Below, in pieces: positions 29,930 to 42,050 of a stretch of 64,000 nucleotides of DNA. Numbering within the stretch: the stretch's first letter is position 1; the number at the start of each line of letters is the position of its first letter. The stretch comes from Kosakonia oryzendophytica. GTDB lineage: Bacteria; Pseudomonadota; Gammaproteobacteria; Enterobacterales; Enterobacteriaceae. The stretch lies in assembly GCF_900094925.1 (NCBI RefSeq), contig NZ_FMAY01000015.1, positions 1-64,000 on the forward strand. The letters run 5' to 3'. The position numbers and the translations under genes were made by a program. The notes beneath the pieces are model-generated. The model worked only from the letters and a program-made list of their open reading frames with translations, did not search any database and was not told the DNA's origin.

Positions 29930-31450
29930 TTAATGCAATACAGAAACGGCATCCTGTAAACGCCCGGCGCGATGCTGCACCATCGCCGACACCGTCGCAC
30001 TCTCTTCAACTAACCCGGCGTTCTGTTGGGTAATGGCATCCAGTTCAGAGACCGCGCGCGTCAGCTCGGAAAGCCCCGCTGCCTGCTCGGATGCCGACTG
30101 GCTGATTTGCCCAATCAGAGCCGTCACGTTCTGCACCTGATTAACAATATCATCCATGGTCTGGCCTGCGGCATGCACCTGCTCGTAGCCAGACTGTACT
30201 TTGCTGGCGCTGGCGTCGATAAGCTTGCGAATATCATTGGCCGCATTGGCACTGCGGCTGGCCAGGTGGCGAACCTCCCCGGCGACAACAGCAAACCCTT
30301 TGCCCTGCTCCCCGGCGCGGGCAGCTTCAACTGCCGCGTTCAATGCCAGGATATTGGTCTGGAAAGCGATGTCATTAATCAGCGCGGTAATTGAACCAAT
30401 GCGCTGCGTACTGTTGGCAATCTCATCCATGGTTTTCACCACCGTTTCCATCACTTTTCCGCCGTGCGACGCCGCACTGCTAGCGGAGCTGGAGAGTTGG
30501 TCCGCTGCCGACGCGGTTTGCGAACTGGTCTGCACCGATGCAGCCATCTGGCTCATGGTCGCTACGGTTTGCTGAACGTTGTCGACCGTCGCGCGGGTAC
30601 GCGCATTGAGATCATCGTTACCTTTGGCCAGCGTTTCACTGCCTTTACGCACGCTGTTGACCTGGCTGGAGACATCGTGGATCAACCAGCGACACATTAA
30701 CCCCAGTTGCCCGACCGCACGTAGCGCAAGCCCCAATTCATCACTACGGTTGAGCGGTTGTACACTGTTACGCTCCCCGGTTGCAACGCTCAGCGCCTGG
30801 CGAGCAACGTTTTCCGCCGGTCGAACGATTTGCCACTCAAACGCCATCCCGCCTGCCAGCATCGCCAGTGTACTGACCATCAATGCCAGTGCGCTGCTAT
30901 CCGCCAGCCACAACCCCATCAGTTGTGCAACCCAGGCGCACACCATCACGCTCCGGGCACGCCAGCGAAGCGGCATGGCGCGCAGGTTTCCCCACCACCC
31001 TTTGCTTACCACCAGCCCCTTATGGATCCGCTTATTACAGCGTCCTTCATTTAACGCGTTGTACAGTGGTTCAACGGCGGCAATCTCATCGTCCGTCGCG
31101 CGGGTGCGAATCGACATGTACCCGGTAAGTTGCCCATCACGCACCATCGGGATCGCGTTGGCGCGCACCCAATAATGGTCGCCATTTTTACGTCGGTTTT
31201 TAACAATTCCGCTCCAGGGTTCTCCCTGTTTGAGCGTATACCACATATCGGCAAACGCGGCTTTGGGCATATCCGGGTGACGAACCAGATTGTGCGGCTG
31301 GCCCTGTAACGCTTCCAGAGGGTATCCGCTGGCCTGGACAAACGCATCATTTGCGTGGGTGATGTAACTGTGCACGTCGGTTGTTGACATAAGAGTGATG
31401 TCGTCATCCAGCGGAAAAAGTCGCTGACTAACATAAAGCGGAGAAGGCAT
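29930..31450 (-). CDS. aer: Aerotaxis and redox sensor receptor Aer
   Basis: Aer senses electron-transport redox state through FAD bound to its PAS domain and steers cells towards oxygen. The 506-residue protein has the N-terminal PAS domain (residues 10-120; [33 protein letters not shown]), a membrane anchor at about 165-205 that is not periplasmic in function, a HAMP-like linker, and a chemoreceptor signalling domain with the tip [20 protein letters not shown]. Length equals E. coli Aer. It has a sigma-28-type promoter. Confidence 0.96.
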   Translation of the reverse strand: MPSPLYVSQRLFPLDDDITLMSTTDVHSYITHANDAFVQASGYPLEALQGQPHNLVRHPDMPKAAFADMWYTLKQGEPWSGIVKNRRKNGDHYWVRANAIPMVRDGQLTGYMSIRTRATDDEIAAVEPLYNALNEGRCNKRIHKGLVVSKGWWGNLRAMPLRWRARSVMVCAWVAQLMGLWLADSSALALMVSTLAMLAGGMAFEWQIVRPAENVARQALSVATGERNSVQPLNRSDELGLALRAVGQLGLMCRWLIHDVSSQVNSVRKGSETLAKGNDDLNARTRATVDNVQQTVATMSQMAASVQTSSQTASAADQLSSSASSAASHGGKVMETVVKTMDEIANSTQRIGSITALINDIAFQTNILALNAAVEAARAGEQGKGFAVVAGEVRHLASRSANAANDIRKLIDASASKVQSGYEQVHAAGQTMDDIVNQVQNVTALIGQISQSASEQAAGLSELTRAVSELDAITQQNAGLVEESATVSAMVQHRAGRLQDAVSVLH

Positions 31451-31500
31451 GATGGCATCCTTGGCAGGTTATATGTCTGTTAAAAATTATTGCGAATGTT

Positions 31501-31527
31501 ATTTCGGCGATAATGGATTTATCTTTA
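31501..31527 (-). promoter_or_regulatory. Sigma-28 (FliA)-type promoter of aer
   Basis: On the minus strand TAAA-N15-GCCGAAAT keeps the exact spacing and matches the consensus in 10 of 12 bases. It lies about 50 bases before the aer start. aer is a class 3 flagellar-regulon gene in E. coli. Confidence 0.75.
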
Positions 31528-31665
31528 GTTGTTAAATTTGATTTAGATCGCAATTCACGCTAAAACCGCATTTTTTGTATGCCCTGTAACTCGCTGATTT
31601 TAATAATTTCAGTATGAAATCACGTAATAACCCTAAACGGTCATGCTCCGTTATTGGGCACTCTT

Positions 31666-31682
31666 TGCACCACCATGGCGCA
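31666..31682. promoter_or_regulatory. NtrC-type enhancer site upstream of patA
   Basis: TGCACC-N5-GGCGCA matches the NtrC consensus TGCACC-N5-GGTGCA at 11 of 12 bases. It is about 140 bases upstream of the sigma-54 elements, a usual enhancer distance. Confidence 0.7.
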
Positions 31683-31820
31683 TAATCCGCATAAAACCGT
31701 TGCCATCGTTCAAATTTTAATCACGAAGATAGCGATATTTCAACGAAACGGGACGATTAAATCTTGCACAACCCCCTGTTGCCCTGGCGTTTATCCCGAT
31801 TTTTGTAACACAAGCCGAAG

Positions 31821-33262
<1,442 letters not shown>

Positions 33263-33264
33263 TC

Positions 33265-33294
33265 GTTCCCCCTCTCCCGGTGGGGAGGGGGAAC
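33265..33294. terminator. Hairpin between converging patA and lsrG
   Basis: GTTCCCCCTCTCCC pairs with GGGGAGGGGGAAC with one mismatch and a short loop, placed between two stop codons. The core resembles the CCCTCTCCCC/GGGGAGAGGG words in the repeat array at 36199-36590. Confidence 0.6.
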
Positions 33295-33298
33295 CCCA

Positions 33299-33592
33299 TC
33301 AGGCTGGCATCACGCCAATAAAGCTGCGTTTTTTACGCGGCTCAGACATCAGTTCCTCCAGTTTTTCCACACAGGCCAGATAATGCGGCGTCTTCTTATG
33401 GGCAAGCACGGCGGCATCATCCTGATAAGCCTCATAAATGAAAAAGCGGGTTTTCACTTTTGGATCCTGCAAAACATCGAAACGCAGATTCCCCGGTTCA
33501 CGGATGGCGCCTTCATGGTTAGCGCGAAACACCTGCAAAAACTCCTCCACGCGATCGGGTTTAATGTTGATCTCCACCAGCGTTACATTCAT
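33299..33592 (-). CDS. lsrG: (4S)-4-hydroxy-5-phosphonooxypentane-2,3-dione isomerase
   Basis: LsrG isomerises phospho-AI-2 to 3-hydroxy-2,4-pentadione-5-phosphate, the step that drains the inducer of the lsr system. The 97-residue ABM-type ferredoxin-like protein starts [19 protein letters not shown] and contains LRFDVLQDP and [15 protein letters not shown] at 33592 overlaps the lsrF stop by four bases, so the two are coupled. Longer upstream frames run inside lsrF and are not real. Confidence 0.94.
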   Translation of the reverse strand: MNVTLVEINIKPDRVEEFLQVFRANHEGAIREPGNLRFDVLQDPKVKTRFFIYEAYQDDAAVLAHKKTPHYLACVEKLEELMSEPRKKRSFIGVMPA

Positions 33593-34476
33593 GGTTGCTC
33601 TCCTTGTTTTTCTTCCAGCCAGAACTGGTACGCCTCGTGGGCGCGCATATTTTCGTGCACCACTTTTTTCACCGCTTTTAGCATTGCCAGCGGCGCGCTG
33701 GATTGAAAGATATTTCTCCCCATGTCCACGCCGGACGCGCCCTGATCGATGGCGCGGAAACACATCTCCAGCGCCTGCTGCTCTGGCAGCTTTTTCCCCC
33801 CCGCGATGACAATCGGCACCGGGCAGCTCGCGGTGACTTTCTCAAACCCCTGCTCCACAAAATAGGTCTTCACAAACTGAGCCCCCATCTCGGCAGCGAT
33901 TCGACTGGCAAGGGCAAAATAGCGGGCATCACGGGTCATCTCTTTGCCAACCCCGGTGACGGCAAGTGTTGGAATACCGTAGCGATTACCCGCGTCCACC
34001 AGCGTGATGATATTGCTGATTGATTGATGCTCATACTCGCTGCCAATGTAGACTTGCGCAGCAACAGCACAGACATTCAAACGCAGAGCATCCTCCATGG
34101 CCACCGCCACACACTCGCGGGATAGCTCCGCAAGGATCGAGTTACCGCCCGACGCGCGCAATACCACCGGTTTATTGGTCGCGGGCGGCACCACGCTGCG
34201 CAAAATACCGCGCGTACACATCAGCACATCGGTTTCACCAAACAACGGCGCAATAGACAAATCAATGCGCTCAAGCCCGGTGGTCGGCCCCTGGAAATAG
34301 CCATGATCGAATGCGAGCATGACCGTGCGATTGCTTGTCGGGTTAAATATCCGCGCCAGCCGCGACTGCATCCCCCAGTCCAGCGCCCCACACCCTTTCA
34401 ACGCAAAAGGGACGTTATGTTGCGGTGTGTCGAGGCCAAAATCTTTACCGTCTTTGATGTCATCTAAATCCGCCAT
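33589..34476 (-). CDS. lsrF: 3-hydroxy-5-phosphonooxypentane-2,4-dione thiolase LsrF
   Basis: LsrF transfers the acetyl group of 3-hydroxy-2,4-pentadione-5-phosphate to CoA, giving acetyl-CoA and dihydroxyacetone phosphate, the end of AI-2 breakdown. The 295-residue TIM-barrel protein (DeoC/FbaB class) shows [14 protein letters not shown] and the lysine in [11 protein letters not shown]. Start at 34476 gives the family N-terminus [13 protein letters not shown] behind GGGGGAG; an in-frame ATG 33 bases upstream lacks a ribosome site. It is followed by lsrG and divergent from lsrK. Confidence 0.94.
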   Translation of the reverse strand: MADLDDIKDGKDFGLDTPQHNVPFALKGCGALDWGMQSRLARIFNPTSNRTVMLAFDHGYFQGPTTGLERIDLSIAPLFGETDVLMCTRGILRSVVPPATNKPVVLRASGGNSILAELSRECVAVAMEDALRLNVCAVAAQVYIGSEYEHQSISNIITLVDAGNRYGIPTLAVTGVGKEMTRDARYFALASRIAAEMGAQFVKTYFVEQGFEKVTASCPVPIVIAGGKKLPEQQALEMCFRAIDQGASGVDMGRNIFQSSAPLAMLKAVKKVVHENMRAHEAYQFWLEEKQGEQP

Positions 34477-34529
34477 CATCTCCCCCGCCAGAAGCTGTGA
34501 TTGAGTCATTGATTTTGTGATTGAAGATT

Positions 34530-34552
34530 GTTCAAAAGCGTAGGCGGTGAAC
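34530..34552. promoter_or_regulatory. Inverted repeat in the lsrF-lsrK divergent promoter region
   Basis: GTTCA-N13-TGAAC is centred between the two genes. Words of this type (TGAAC/GTTCA) occur at LsrR-bound promoters, so it could be an LsrR operator. No lsrR gene lies in the window and the match is short. Confidence 0.35.
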
Positions 34553-34615
34553 TATATTTACGACCGTACGAGGATCACAGTTTTATCTCTGATGCCGCGC
34601 GAGGGGGAAAAACCC

Positions 34616-36190
34616 ATGAGTTATCTATTAGCGTTAGATGCAGGAACCGGCAGCATTCGTGCGGTGATCTTCGACTTATCCGGGCGGCAGGTAGCGGTGG
34701 GTCAGGCCGAGTGGAAACACTTGAGCCTCGAAAATGTGCCCGGCTCAATGGAGTTCGATCTCCACGCCAACTGGCAGCTCGCCTGCCAGTGCATCCGACA
34801 GGCACTGGCAAAAGCCAGCCTGCGCGGAGAAGATATCCAGTCTATCGCCTGCTGCTCTATGCGCGAAGGCATTGTGCTCTACGATCGCAATGGCGAAGCG
34901 CTCTGGGCCTGCGCCAACGTTGATGCCCGCGCCAGTCGGGAAGTCGCTGAACTGAAAGAGATCCACGACGATCACTTCGAAGCCGAAGTCTATGAAGTTT
35001 CCGGTCAGACGCTGGCACTCAGCGCCATGCCGCGCTTGCTCTGGCTGGCGCATAACCGTCCGGATATCTACCGCAATGCCGCCACCATTTCGATGATCAG
35101 CGACTGGCTGGCCTCCCGCCTTTCCGGCTGGCTGGCGGTTGATCCTTCCAACGCCGGTACCACTGGCTTGCTTGATCTGTTTACCCGCGACTGGCGTCCA
35201 GAACTGCTGGATATCGCCGGGCTGCGCGCGGATTTTCTCTCTCCGGTAAAAGAAACCGGCAGCCTGCTTGGCGAGGTAACGCACGAGGCGGCGCAGGAGA
35301 GCGGCCTGCGCGAAGGCACGCCGGTAGTCATGGGTGGTGGCGATGTACAACTGGGTTGCCTCGGCCTTGGCGTGGTACAGGCCGGACAGGCCGCCGTGCT
35401 GGGCGGAACATTCTGGCAGCAAGTGGTGAATTTGCCGCAGGTGCGTGTCGACCCGGAGATGAATATTCGTGTGAATCCGCATGTGATTCCCGGTATGGCG
35501 CAGGCAGAATCGATCAGCTTCTTCACCGGCTTGACCATGCGCTGGTTCCGCGATGCCTTCTGTGCAGAAGAAAAATTGATCGCTGAACGGCTGGGCGTCG
35601 ATGCTTACACGCTGCTGGAAGAAATGGCCAGCCGTGTACCGGCAGGCTCGTGGGGTGTGATGCCGATCTTCTCTGACGCCATGCACTTTAAACAGTGGTA
35701 CCACGCTGCGCCGTCGTTTATTAATCTCTCGATCGATCCGGAAAAATGCAACAAAGCCACCCTGTTTCGCGCGCTGGAAGAGAACGCCGCCATCGTTTCT
35801 GCCTGTAATCTGGCGCAAATATCGCGTTTCTCCGGTGTGCGCTTTGACAATCTGGTGTTTGCCGGCGGCGGCGCAAAAGGGGCGCTGTGGGGGCAAATTT
35901 TAAGTGACGTCACAGGCGTGCCGGTACGTGTCCCGGTGGTGAAAGAGGCGACCGCGCTGGGCTGCGCGATTGCCGCAGGTGTGGGTGCCGGGCTGTATGA
36001 TGATCTGGCAGCCACCGGCGAACGGCTGGTGGCGTGGAGCCATGAATATACCCCGGCCCCGCAGCACCGCGAACTGTACGACACCATGATGCAGAAGTGG
36101 CAAAAGATCTATGCCGATCAGCTCGGTCTGGTTGATCGCGGGCTGACAACCTCTATGTGGACGGCGCCAGGGCTGACAACCCGGGCGTAA
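34616..36190 (+). CDS. lsrK: Autoinducer-2 kinase LsrK
   Basis: LsrK phosphorylates AI-2 after import, trapping it and making the LsrR-inactivating signal. The 524-residue FGGY kinase shows the N-terminal ATPase fold [18 protein letters not shown], the [11 protein letters not shown] segment near 270 and the C-terminal [19 protein letters not shown] near 410. Resemblance to E. coli LsrK is continuous, including LDLFTRDW and [10 protein letters not shown] at the end. ATG at 34616 was chosen behind GAGGGGG; upstream in-frame codons are not conserved. In E. coli lsrK is divergent from lsrR, here from lsrFG. Confidence 0.95.
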   Translation: MSYLLALDAGTGSIRAVIFDLSGRQVAVGQAEWKHLSLENVPGSMEFDLHANWQLACQCIRQALAKASLRGEDIQSIACCSMREGIVLYDRNGEALWACANVDARASREVAELKEIHDDHFEAEVYEVSGQTLALSAMPRLLWLAHNRPDIYRNAATISMISDWLASRLSGWLAVDPSNAGTTGLLDLFTRDWRPELLDIAGLRADFLSPVKETGSLLGEVTHEAAQESGLREGTPVVMGGGDVQLGCLGLGVVQAGQAAVLGGTFWQQVVNLPQVRVDPEMNIRVNPHVIPGMAQAESISFFTGLTMRWFRDAFCAEEKLIAERLGVDAYTLLEEMASRVPAGSWGVMPIFSDAMHFKQWYHAAPSFINLSIDPEKCNKATLFRALEENAAIVSACNLAQISRFSGVRFDNLVFAGGGAKGALWGQILSDVTGVPVRVPVVKEATALGCAIAAGVGAGLYDDLAATGERLVAWSHEYTPAPQHRELYDTMMQKWQKIYADQLGLVDRGLTTSMWTAPGLTTRA

Positions 36191-36198
36191 TTTTTGCC

Positions 36199-36514
36199 CC
36201 TCACCCCGGCCCTCTCCCCACAGGGGGAGAGGGAGAAAATCATTATCACCGCCCGGCACAGGAGGAAGAGAATTCCCCCTCATCCCGGCCCTTTCCCCAC
36301 TGAGGGAGAGGGAGAAAATCATTATCACCGCCCGGCACAGGAGAAAGAGAATTCCCCCTCACCCCGGCACTCTCCCCACAGGGGGAGAGGGAGAAAATCA
36401 TTATCACCGCCCGGCACAGGAGGAAGAGAATTCCCCCTCATCCCGGCCCTTTCCCCACTGAGGGAGAGGGAGAAAATCATCCTCACCGCCCGCCACAGGA
36501 TGACAAAGAAAATC
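36199..36514. repeat. Tandem array of four 79-bp units, nested as two 158-bp units
   Basis: Units begin at 36199, 36278, 36357 and 36436. Each opens with CCTCAYCCCGGC, contains a CTCTCCCC...GGGGGAGAGG-type hairpin, continues with GAGAAAATCATTATCACCGC and ends with GGAGRAAGAGAATTCC. Units 1 and 3 share TCACCCCGG and CACAGGGGG; units 2 and 4 share TCATCCCGG and CACTGAGGG. So the array arose by duplicating a unit and then the pair. It lies in the lsrK-fadH gap. Proline-rich frames across it are artefacts of the repeat. Confidence 0.9.
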
Positions 36515-36548
36515 GCCATCACCTCTCTTCAGGTGGAAAGAGAAGATC

Positions 36549-36590
36549 CCCTCTCCCCTCCGGGGAGAGGGTTAGGGTGAGGGGCAACGA
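36549..36590. repeat. Terminal GC-rich palindrome of the repeat region
   Basis: CCCTCTCCCC at 36549-36558 pairs with GGGGAGAGGG at 36562-36571, followed by TTAGGGTGAGGGGC. That last block is the inverse of GCCCCTCACCC at 36196-36206, so the whole region is bracketed by inverted ends. This looks like a short intergenic repeat family common in Enterobacter and Klebsiella; the family name is not assigned. Confidence 0.7.
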
Positions 36591-36597
36591 TTTTTGA

Positions 36598-38721
<2,124 letters not shown>

Positions 38722-38731
38722 GTTAGCCGAC

Positions 38732-38760
38732 TGCCGGAAGGCGCTGATGCCTGTCCGGCA
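38732..38760. repeat. REP-like palindrome after fadH
   Basis: TGCCGGA at 38731-38737 pairs with TCCGGCA at 38753-38760 region around a GCGCTGATGC centre. This has the look of an enterobacterial REP unit, placed between converging genes, and may stabilise or end the fadH transcript. Edges are approximate. Confidence 0.55.
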
Positions 38761-38775
38761 GGACGGTTTACGGCA

Positions 38776-39906
38776 TCAGCGTTTTTTACGCACTTTCACC
38801 GCTTTCAGGATGACAAACTTATTGTTGGTCGCCAGCGTTTCGCAGTTGCCGAACACCTTCTTCAGCTTACGGAAATAGTCCAGATGCCGGTTTCCGACAA
38901 TACGCAGTTCGCCCCCGTATTTCAGGCAACGACGCGCATCATTAAACATCTGCCAGGCAATATGATCAGTGATGGCGCTTTGCTGATGAAACGGTGGATT
39001 GCACAGCACTGCGTCAAAACGATCCGGATCCACGCCCGACAAGGCGTTGTTGATCATGTAATCACAACGCGAGACATCCGCCGGTAAGTTGGACTCCACA
39101 TTGAGTCGGGAAGAGGCGACGGCCATCGCCGACTCATCCACAAACAGCACGCGGCTGCCCGGATTTTGCGCCAGCAATTGCAGACCAATCACGCCATTGC
39201 CGCAGCCGAGATCGACCATTTCCCCTTCCACGCCTTCCGGTAAGTGTTGCAGGAAAAAGCGAGCGCCGATATCAAGACCGCTGCGCGAAAAGACATTGGC
39301 GTGGTTATGGATGGTCCAGTCGGTGCCGTCCAGTTTCCAGCTCGCCAGCGGTGACGCATCCGCCAGTTCCGGTGCGGTGAACGTACAGTTGATCAAGCGC
39401 GCCTTTTTCCATGCCAGCGTCGTGGTGGTTGGCCCAAGGATCGTTTCAAACAGCGCCAGCGTGGAGTTGTGCACATCGCGCGATTTCGCCCCGGCGATAA
39501 TACGCGTCTGCGGTGTTACCACCTGACGCAGCGCGCGCAATTGCTGTTCCAGCAATGCCAGGTGTTTCGGTATTTTGATCAGCACCAGCGCCGGGTTAGC
39601 AGGCAGCGAGCTAAGGCTGTCTTGCTGCGTTACGGTGCTTTCATCAAGTGCGTTAATACGCAGGTTATGTTGTGTGGCCAGCTCAGCAATGTACGAATCG
39701 TTTACGCTGACCGGGTGATGTTGCGACAGCGCGCACGCCAGTGCACCGAAGCTATCGTTGAAGATGAGCACCGGGCCAGTGACCTCATTCACCTGCTGCA
39801 GCAAATATTCGTCCGCCGCGTCCCATGCCTGTAATGACGCATCTTCCACGCCGACCGGGAATCTGTCTAAAGTGAACAACTGTCCGTTTAACTCAACCTG
39901 GCTCAT
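38776..39906 (-). CDS. rlmG: 23S rRNA (guanine-1835-N2)-methyltransferase
   Basis: RlmG makes m2G1835 in 23S rRNA using S-adenosylmethionine. The 376-residue protein has a degenerate N-terminal methyltransferase-like half and a catalytic C-terminal half with the SAM motif [15 protein letters not shown] near 232 and the catalytic NPPFHQQ near 300. ATG at 39906 is preferred to an in-frame GTG one codon earlier, with GGAGGGG upstream. It is divergent from ygjP, as in E. coli. Confidence 0.95.
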   Translation of the reverse strand: MSQVELNGQLFTLDRFPVGVEDASLQAWDAADEYLLQQVNEVTGPVLIFNDSFGALACALSQHHPVSVNDSYIAELATQHNLRINALDESTVTQQDSLSSLPANPALVLIKIPKHLALLEQQLRALRQVVTPQTRIIAGAKSRDVHNSTLALFETILGPTTTTLAWKKARLINCTFTAPELADASPLASWKLDGTDWTIHNHANVFSRSGLDIGARFFLQHLPEGVEGEMVDLGCGNGVIGLQLLAQNPGSRVLFVDESAMAVASSRLNVESNLPADVSRCDYMINNALSGVDPDRFDAVLCNPPFHQQSAITDHIAWQMFNDARRCLKYGGELRIVGNRHLDYFRKLKKVFGNCETLATNNKFVILKAVKVRKKR

Positions 39907-39976
39907 CACCCCTCCGCAATGCTAAAATTCGCGCGTTTTATCGCTTAAATACGTCGGGAAGTAAACACATTTCGCC

Positions 39977-40468
39977 ATGAACACGCTCACGTACCTTCAG
40001 GGTTATCCTGAAACCCTTCTGGCGCAGGTAACCGCATTGATTGAACAGAACCGCTTAGGCGAGGTGCTGCAAAAACGCTATCCCGGCAGCCACGGCATTA
40101 CCACCGACAAAGCGCTGTATCAGTACACGCTGGAGATGAAAAACCAGTATCTGCGTAACGCCGCACCGGTGAATAAAGTGATGTACGACAGCAAAATCCA
40201 TGTGCTCAACAACGCACTCGGTCTGCATACTGCGGTATCACGCGTGCAGGGCGGTAAGCTGAAAGCCAAAGCGGAAATTCGTGTGGCGACGGTGTTTCGC
40301 GACGCGCCGGAAGCCTTTCTGCGGATGATTGTGGTGCACGAGCTGGCGCACCTGAAAGAGAAAGATCACAACAAAGCGTTTTATCAGTTGTGCTGTCATA
40401 TGGAACCGCACTATCACCAGCTCGAGTTCGACACCCGCCTGTGGCTGACGCATCTTGCGTTGAAATAA
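39977..40468 (+). CDS. ygjP: YgjP-type metallohydrolase-like protein
   Basis: The 163-residue protein belongs to the YgjP/DUF45 family of predicted zinc metallopeptidase-like proteins. The HExxH motif reads HELAH near residue 116, followed by KEKDHNKAFYQLCCHMEPHY with a further histidine suited to zinc binding. No signal peptide is present, so it is cytoplasmic. The substrate is unknown. It starts 70 bases from rlmG, divergently. Confidence 0.9.
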   Translation: MNTLTYLQGYPETLLAQVTALIEQNRLGEVLQKRYPGSHGITTDKALYQYTLEMKNQYLRNAAPVNKVMYDSKIHVLNNALGLHTAVSRVQGGKLKAKAEIRVATVFRDAPEAFLRMIVVHELAHLKEKDHNKAFYQLCCHMEPHYHQLEFDTRLWLTHLALK

Positions 40469-40522
40469 CCTGCCGGGCAAAAAACTGGTAGTCTGGGGGT
40501 TACCCTTTTCCGCCCGCCAGTG

Positions 40523-41008
40523 ATGCCCATGTACAACATTGATGATTTTGATCTGAAGATCCTGACGCTGTTGCAGTCAAATGGCCGCCTGACAAATCAG
40601 GAGTTGAGTGAACTGATTGGTTTGTCGGCATCGCAGTGTTCCAGGCGACGTATTGCGCTGGAGCAGGCGCAGCTTATTCTGGGCTATCACGCCAGACTGG
40701 CACCGGATGCGGTGGGTCAGGAGATGCTGGGGCTGATAGAAGTGCGTCTGTTGAACCATACGCCGGAGTGCGTGGCAAGCTTTCACCAGATGGTCAGCGG
40801 CGTTGATGCGATTCTTGACGCTTACAAAACCACGGGCGACAACGACTATTTGCTGAAGGTTGCGGTGTCGGATTTGCCGGGGCTTAACCATGTGATCAGC
40901 GGTATTCTGGCGCAAAATAAGAGCGTGGCGCACCTGAAAACCTCCGTCGTGCTTCATCGACTGAAAGAGAACGGGTTGTCGATGCCGGGAAGCAACACAC
41001 TGCCCTGA
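40523..41008 (+). CDS. Lrp/AsnC-family transcriptional regulator
   Basis: The protein of about 161 residues has the AsnC-type helix-turn-helix at about 8-55 (DDFDLKILTLLQSNGRL; LIGLSASQCSRRR) and a C-terminal RAM effector domain (residues 70-145) with TTGDNDYLLKVAVSDL. It would bind DNA as a multimer and sense an amino acid or similar metabolite. The exact start is unclear: GTG 40520, ATG 40523 and ATG 40529 are in frame and none has a strong ribosome site. It lies 250 bases before a membrane-protein gene it may control. E. coli K-12 has ygjQ in this place. Confidence 0.85.
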   Translation: MPMYNIDDFDLKILTLLQSNGRLTNQELSELIGLSASQCSRRRIALEQAQLILGYHARLAPDAVGQEMLGLIEVRLLNHTPECVASFHQMVSGVDAILDAYKTTGDNDYLLKVAVSDLPGLNHVISGILAQNKSVAHLKTSVVLHRLKENGLSMPGSNTLP

Positions 41009-41258
41009 TTTGGGGCATTTCGCCCCAAAACTGTGCAAAAACACAATCACTTCACGCATAAAAGATCGCTTAAACGCACATTGCACGCCACAAACGCCAC
41101 GAAGACGCACACATCGTGCATATTGCTCTTTTTGTAATTTCAACCTGTTAGCGTAGACGCCGTCTGTTTTTCCGCCATTCACTGTGAACGCAGGTTCAGT
41201 CTGGTGTATTTATTGCAAGTGACACTTATCTTTATGACTTAATAGATAGTGCACGCTT

Positions 41259-41873
41259 ATGGATAACGTCCTCACCCCGACTACACTCACGCACACCTGG
41301 CTGGAAGACGCGCTGGCATTGCTATTCGGCACGCTGATGATCTCCTTCGGCGTGGTGCTATTTCGCCAGTCTGGCGCATTGACCGGCGGCACGGCGGGGC
41401 TGGCCTTTCTGATCCACTACACCATGCACATTTCATTTGGCGTCGCCTTCTTTGTGATTAACCTGCCCTTTTATTGGTTATCCGTACGCCGCATGGGGGC
41501 GCAGTTTACGCTGAAGACCTTTTGCGCCGTGGCAATGGTGTCGCTCTTTTCCGATTTGCATGGCCGTTTTATTCATATCGACCAGTTAAATCCGTTCTAC
41601 GCCACGCTGTTTGCCAACATTATGATGGGAGTGGGCTTTGTGGTGCTGTTCCGCCATAAGGCCAGCCTGGGCGGTATGAACATTCTGGCGCTCTATCTGC
41701 AAGAGAAAAGCGGCATCCGCGCGGGGAAATTCCAGATGGTGGTGGATGCCTGCATCGTAACGGCATCGTTGTTTGTGGTGAGCCTCCCGATGCTTGTCGT
41801 GTCTGTTGCCGGCGCTACGCTGCTGAATTTGATTATCGCCATGAACCATCGGCCTGGTCGTTACGTGGGTTAA
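41259..41873 (+). CDS. YitT-family (DUF161) membrane protein
   Basis: The 204-residue protein has five to six hydrophobic segments, with the family pattern FGTLMISFGVVLFRQSGALT, GGTAGLAFLIHY and GVGFVVLFRHKASLGGMNIL, where glycine-rich turns recur. YitT-type proteins are inner-membrane proteins with no settled transport substrate. The gene stands alone behind the Lrp-type regulator, which suggests a regulator/exporter or importer pair. It is not at this position in E. coli K-12. Confidence 0.82.
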   Translation: MDNVLTPTTLTHTWLEDALALLFGTLMISFGVVLFRQSGALTGGTAGLAFLIHYTMHISFGVAFFVINLPFYWLSVRRMGAQFTLKTFCAVAMVSLFSDLHGRFIHIDQLNPFYATLFANIMMGVGFVVLFRHKASLGGMNILALYLQEKSGIRAGKFQMVVDACIVTASLFVVSLPMLVVSVAGATLLNLIIAMNHRPGRYVG

Positions 41874-42050
41874 AAGCGTGTCGCACCTCCGCCCGCGTTA
41901 ACCGCCGGATGTAACTGAACGCAGCGCGGTTCCGGCTGGCGCGCTCTTCTTCTTAATGCCATTTGTGCTTCTGCGTGGCAGTGCACTGGTTTTGTCATGC
42001 TGTCGTGCTAGAGTGACAAAAGACCCCCATTACGGAGAATCAGCGCCTGT

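Noticed and set aside
34745-35896. 383-codon frame antisense to lsrK
   Set aside because: It lies wholly within lsrK and has a histidine- and arginine-rich composition typical of antisense frames in GC-rich genes.
36199-36514. Possible CRISPR array
   Set aside because: The units are directly adjacent 79-bp repeats with no unique spacers, and no cas genes are near.
36194-36580. 128-codon proline- and arginine-rich frame in the lsrK-fadH gap
   Set aside because: It runs entirely through the 79-bp repeat array and its peptide (PLTPALSPQGERE type) is the usual false translation of this repeat family; no ribosome site.
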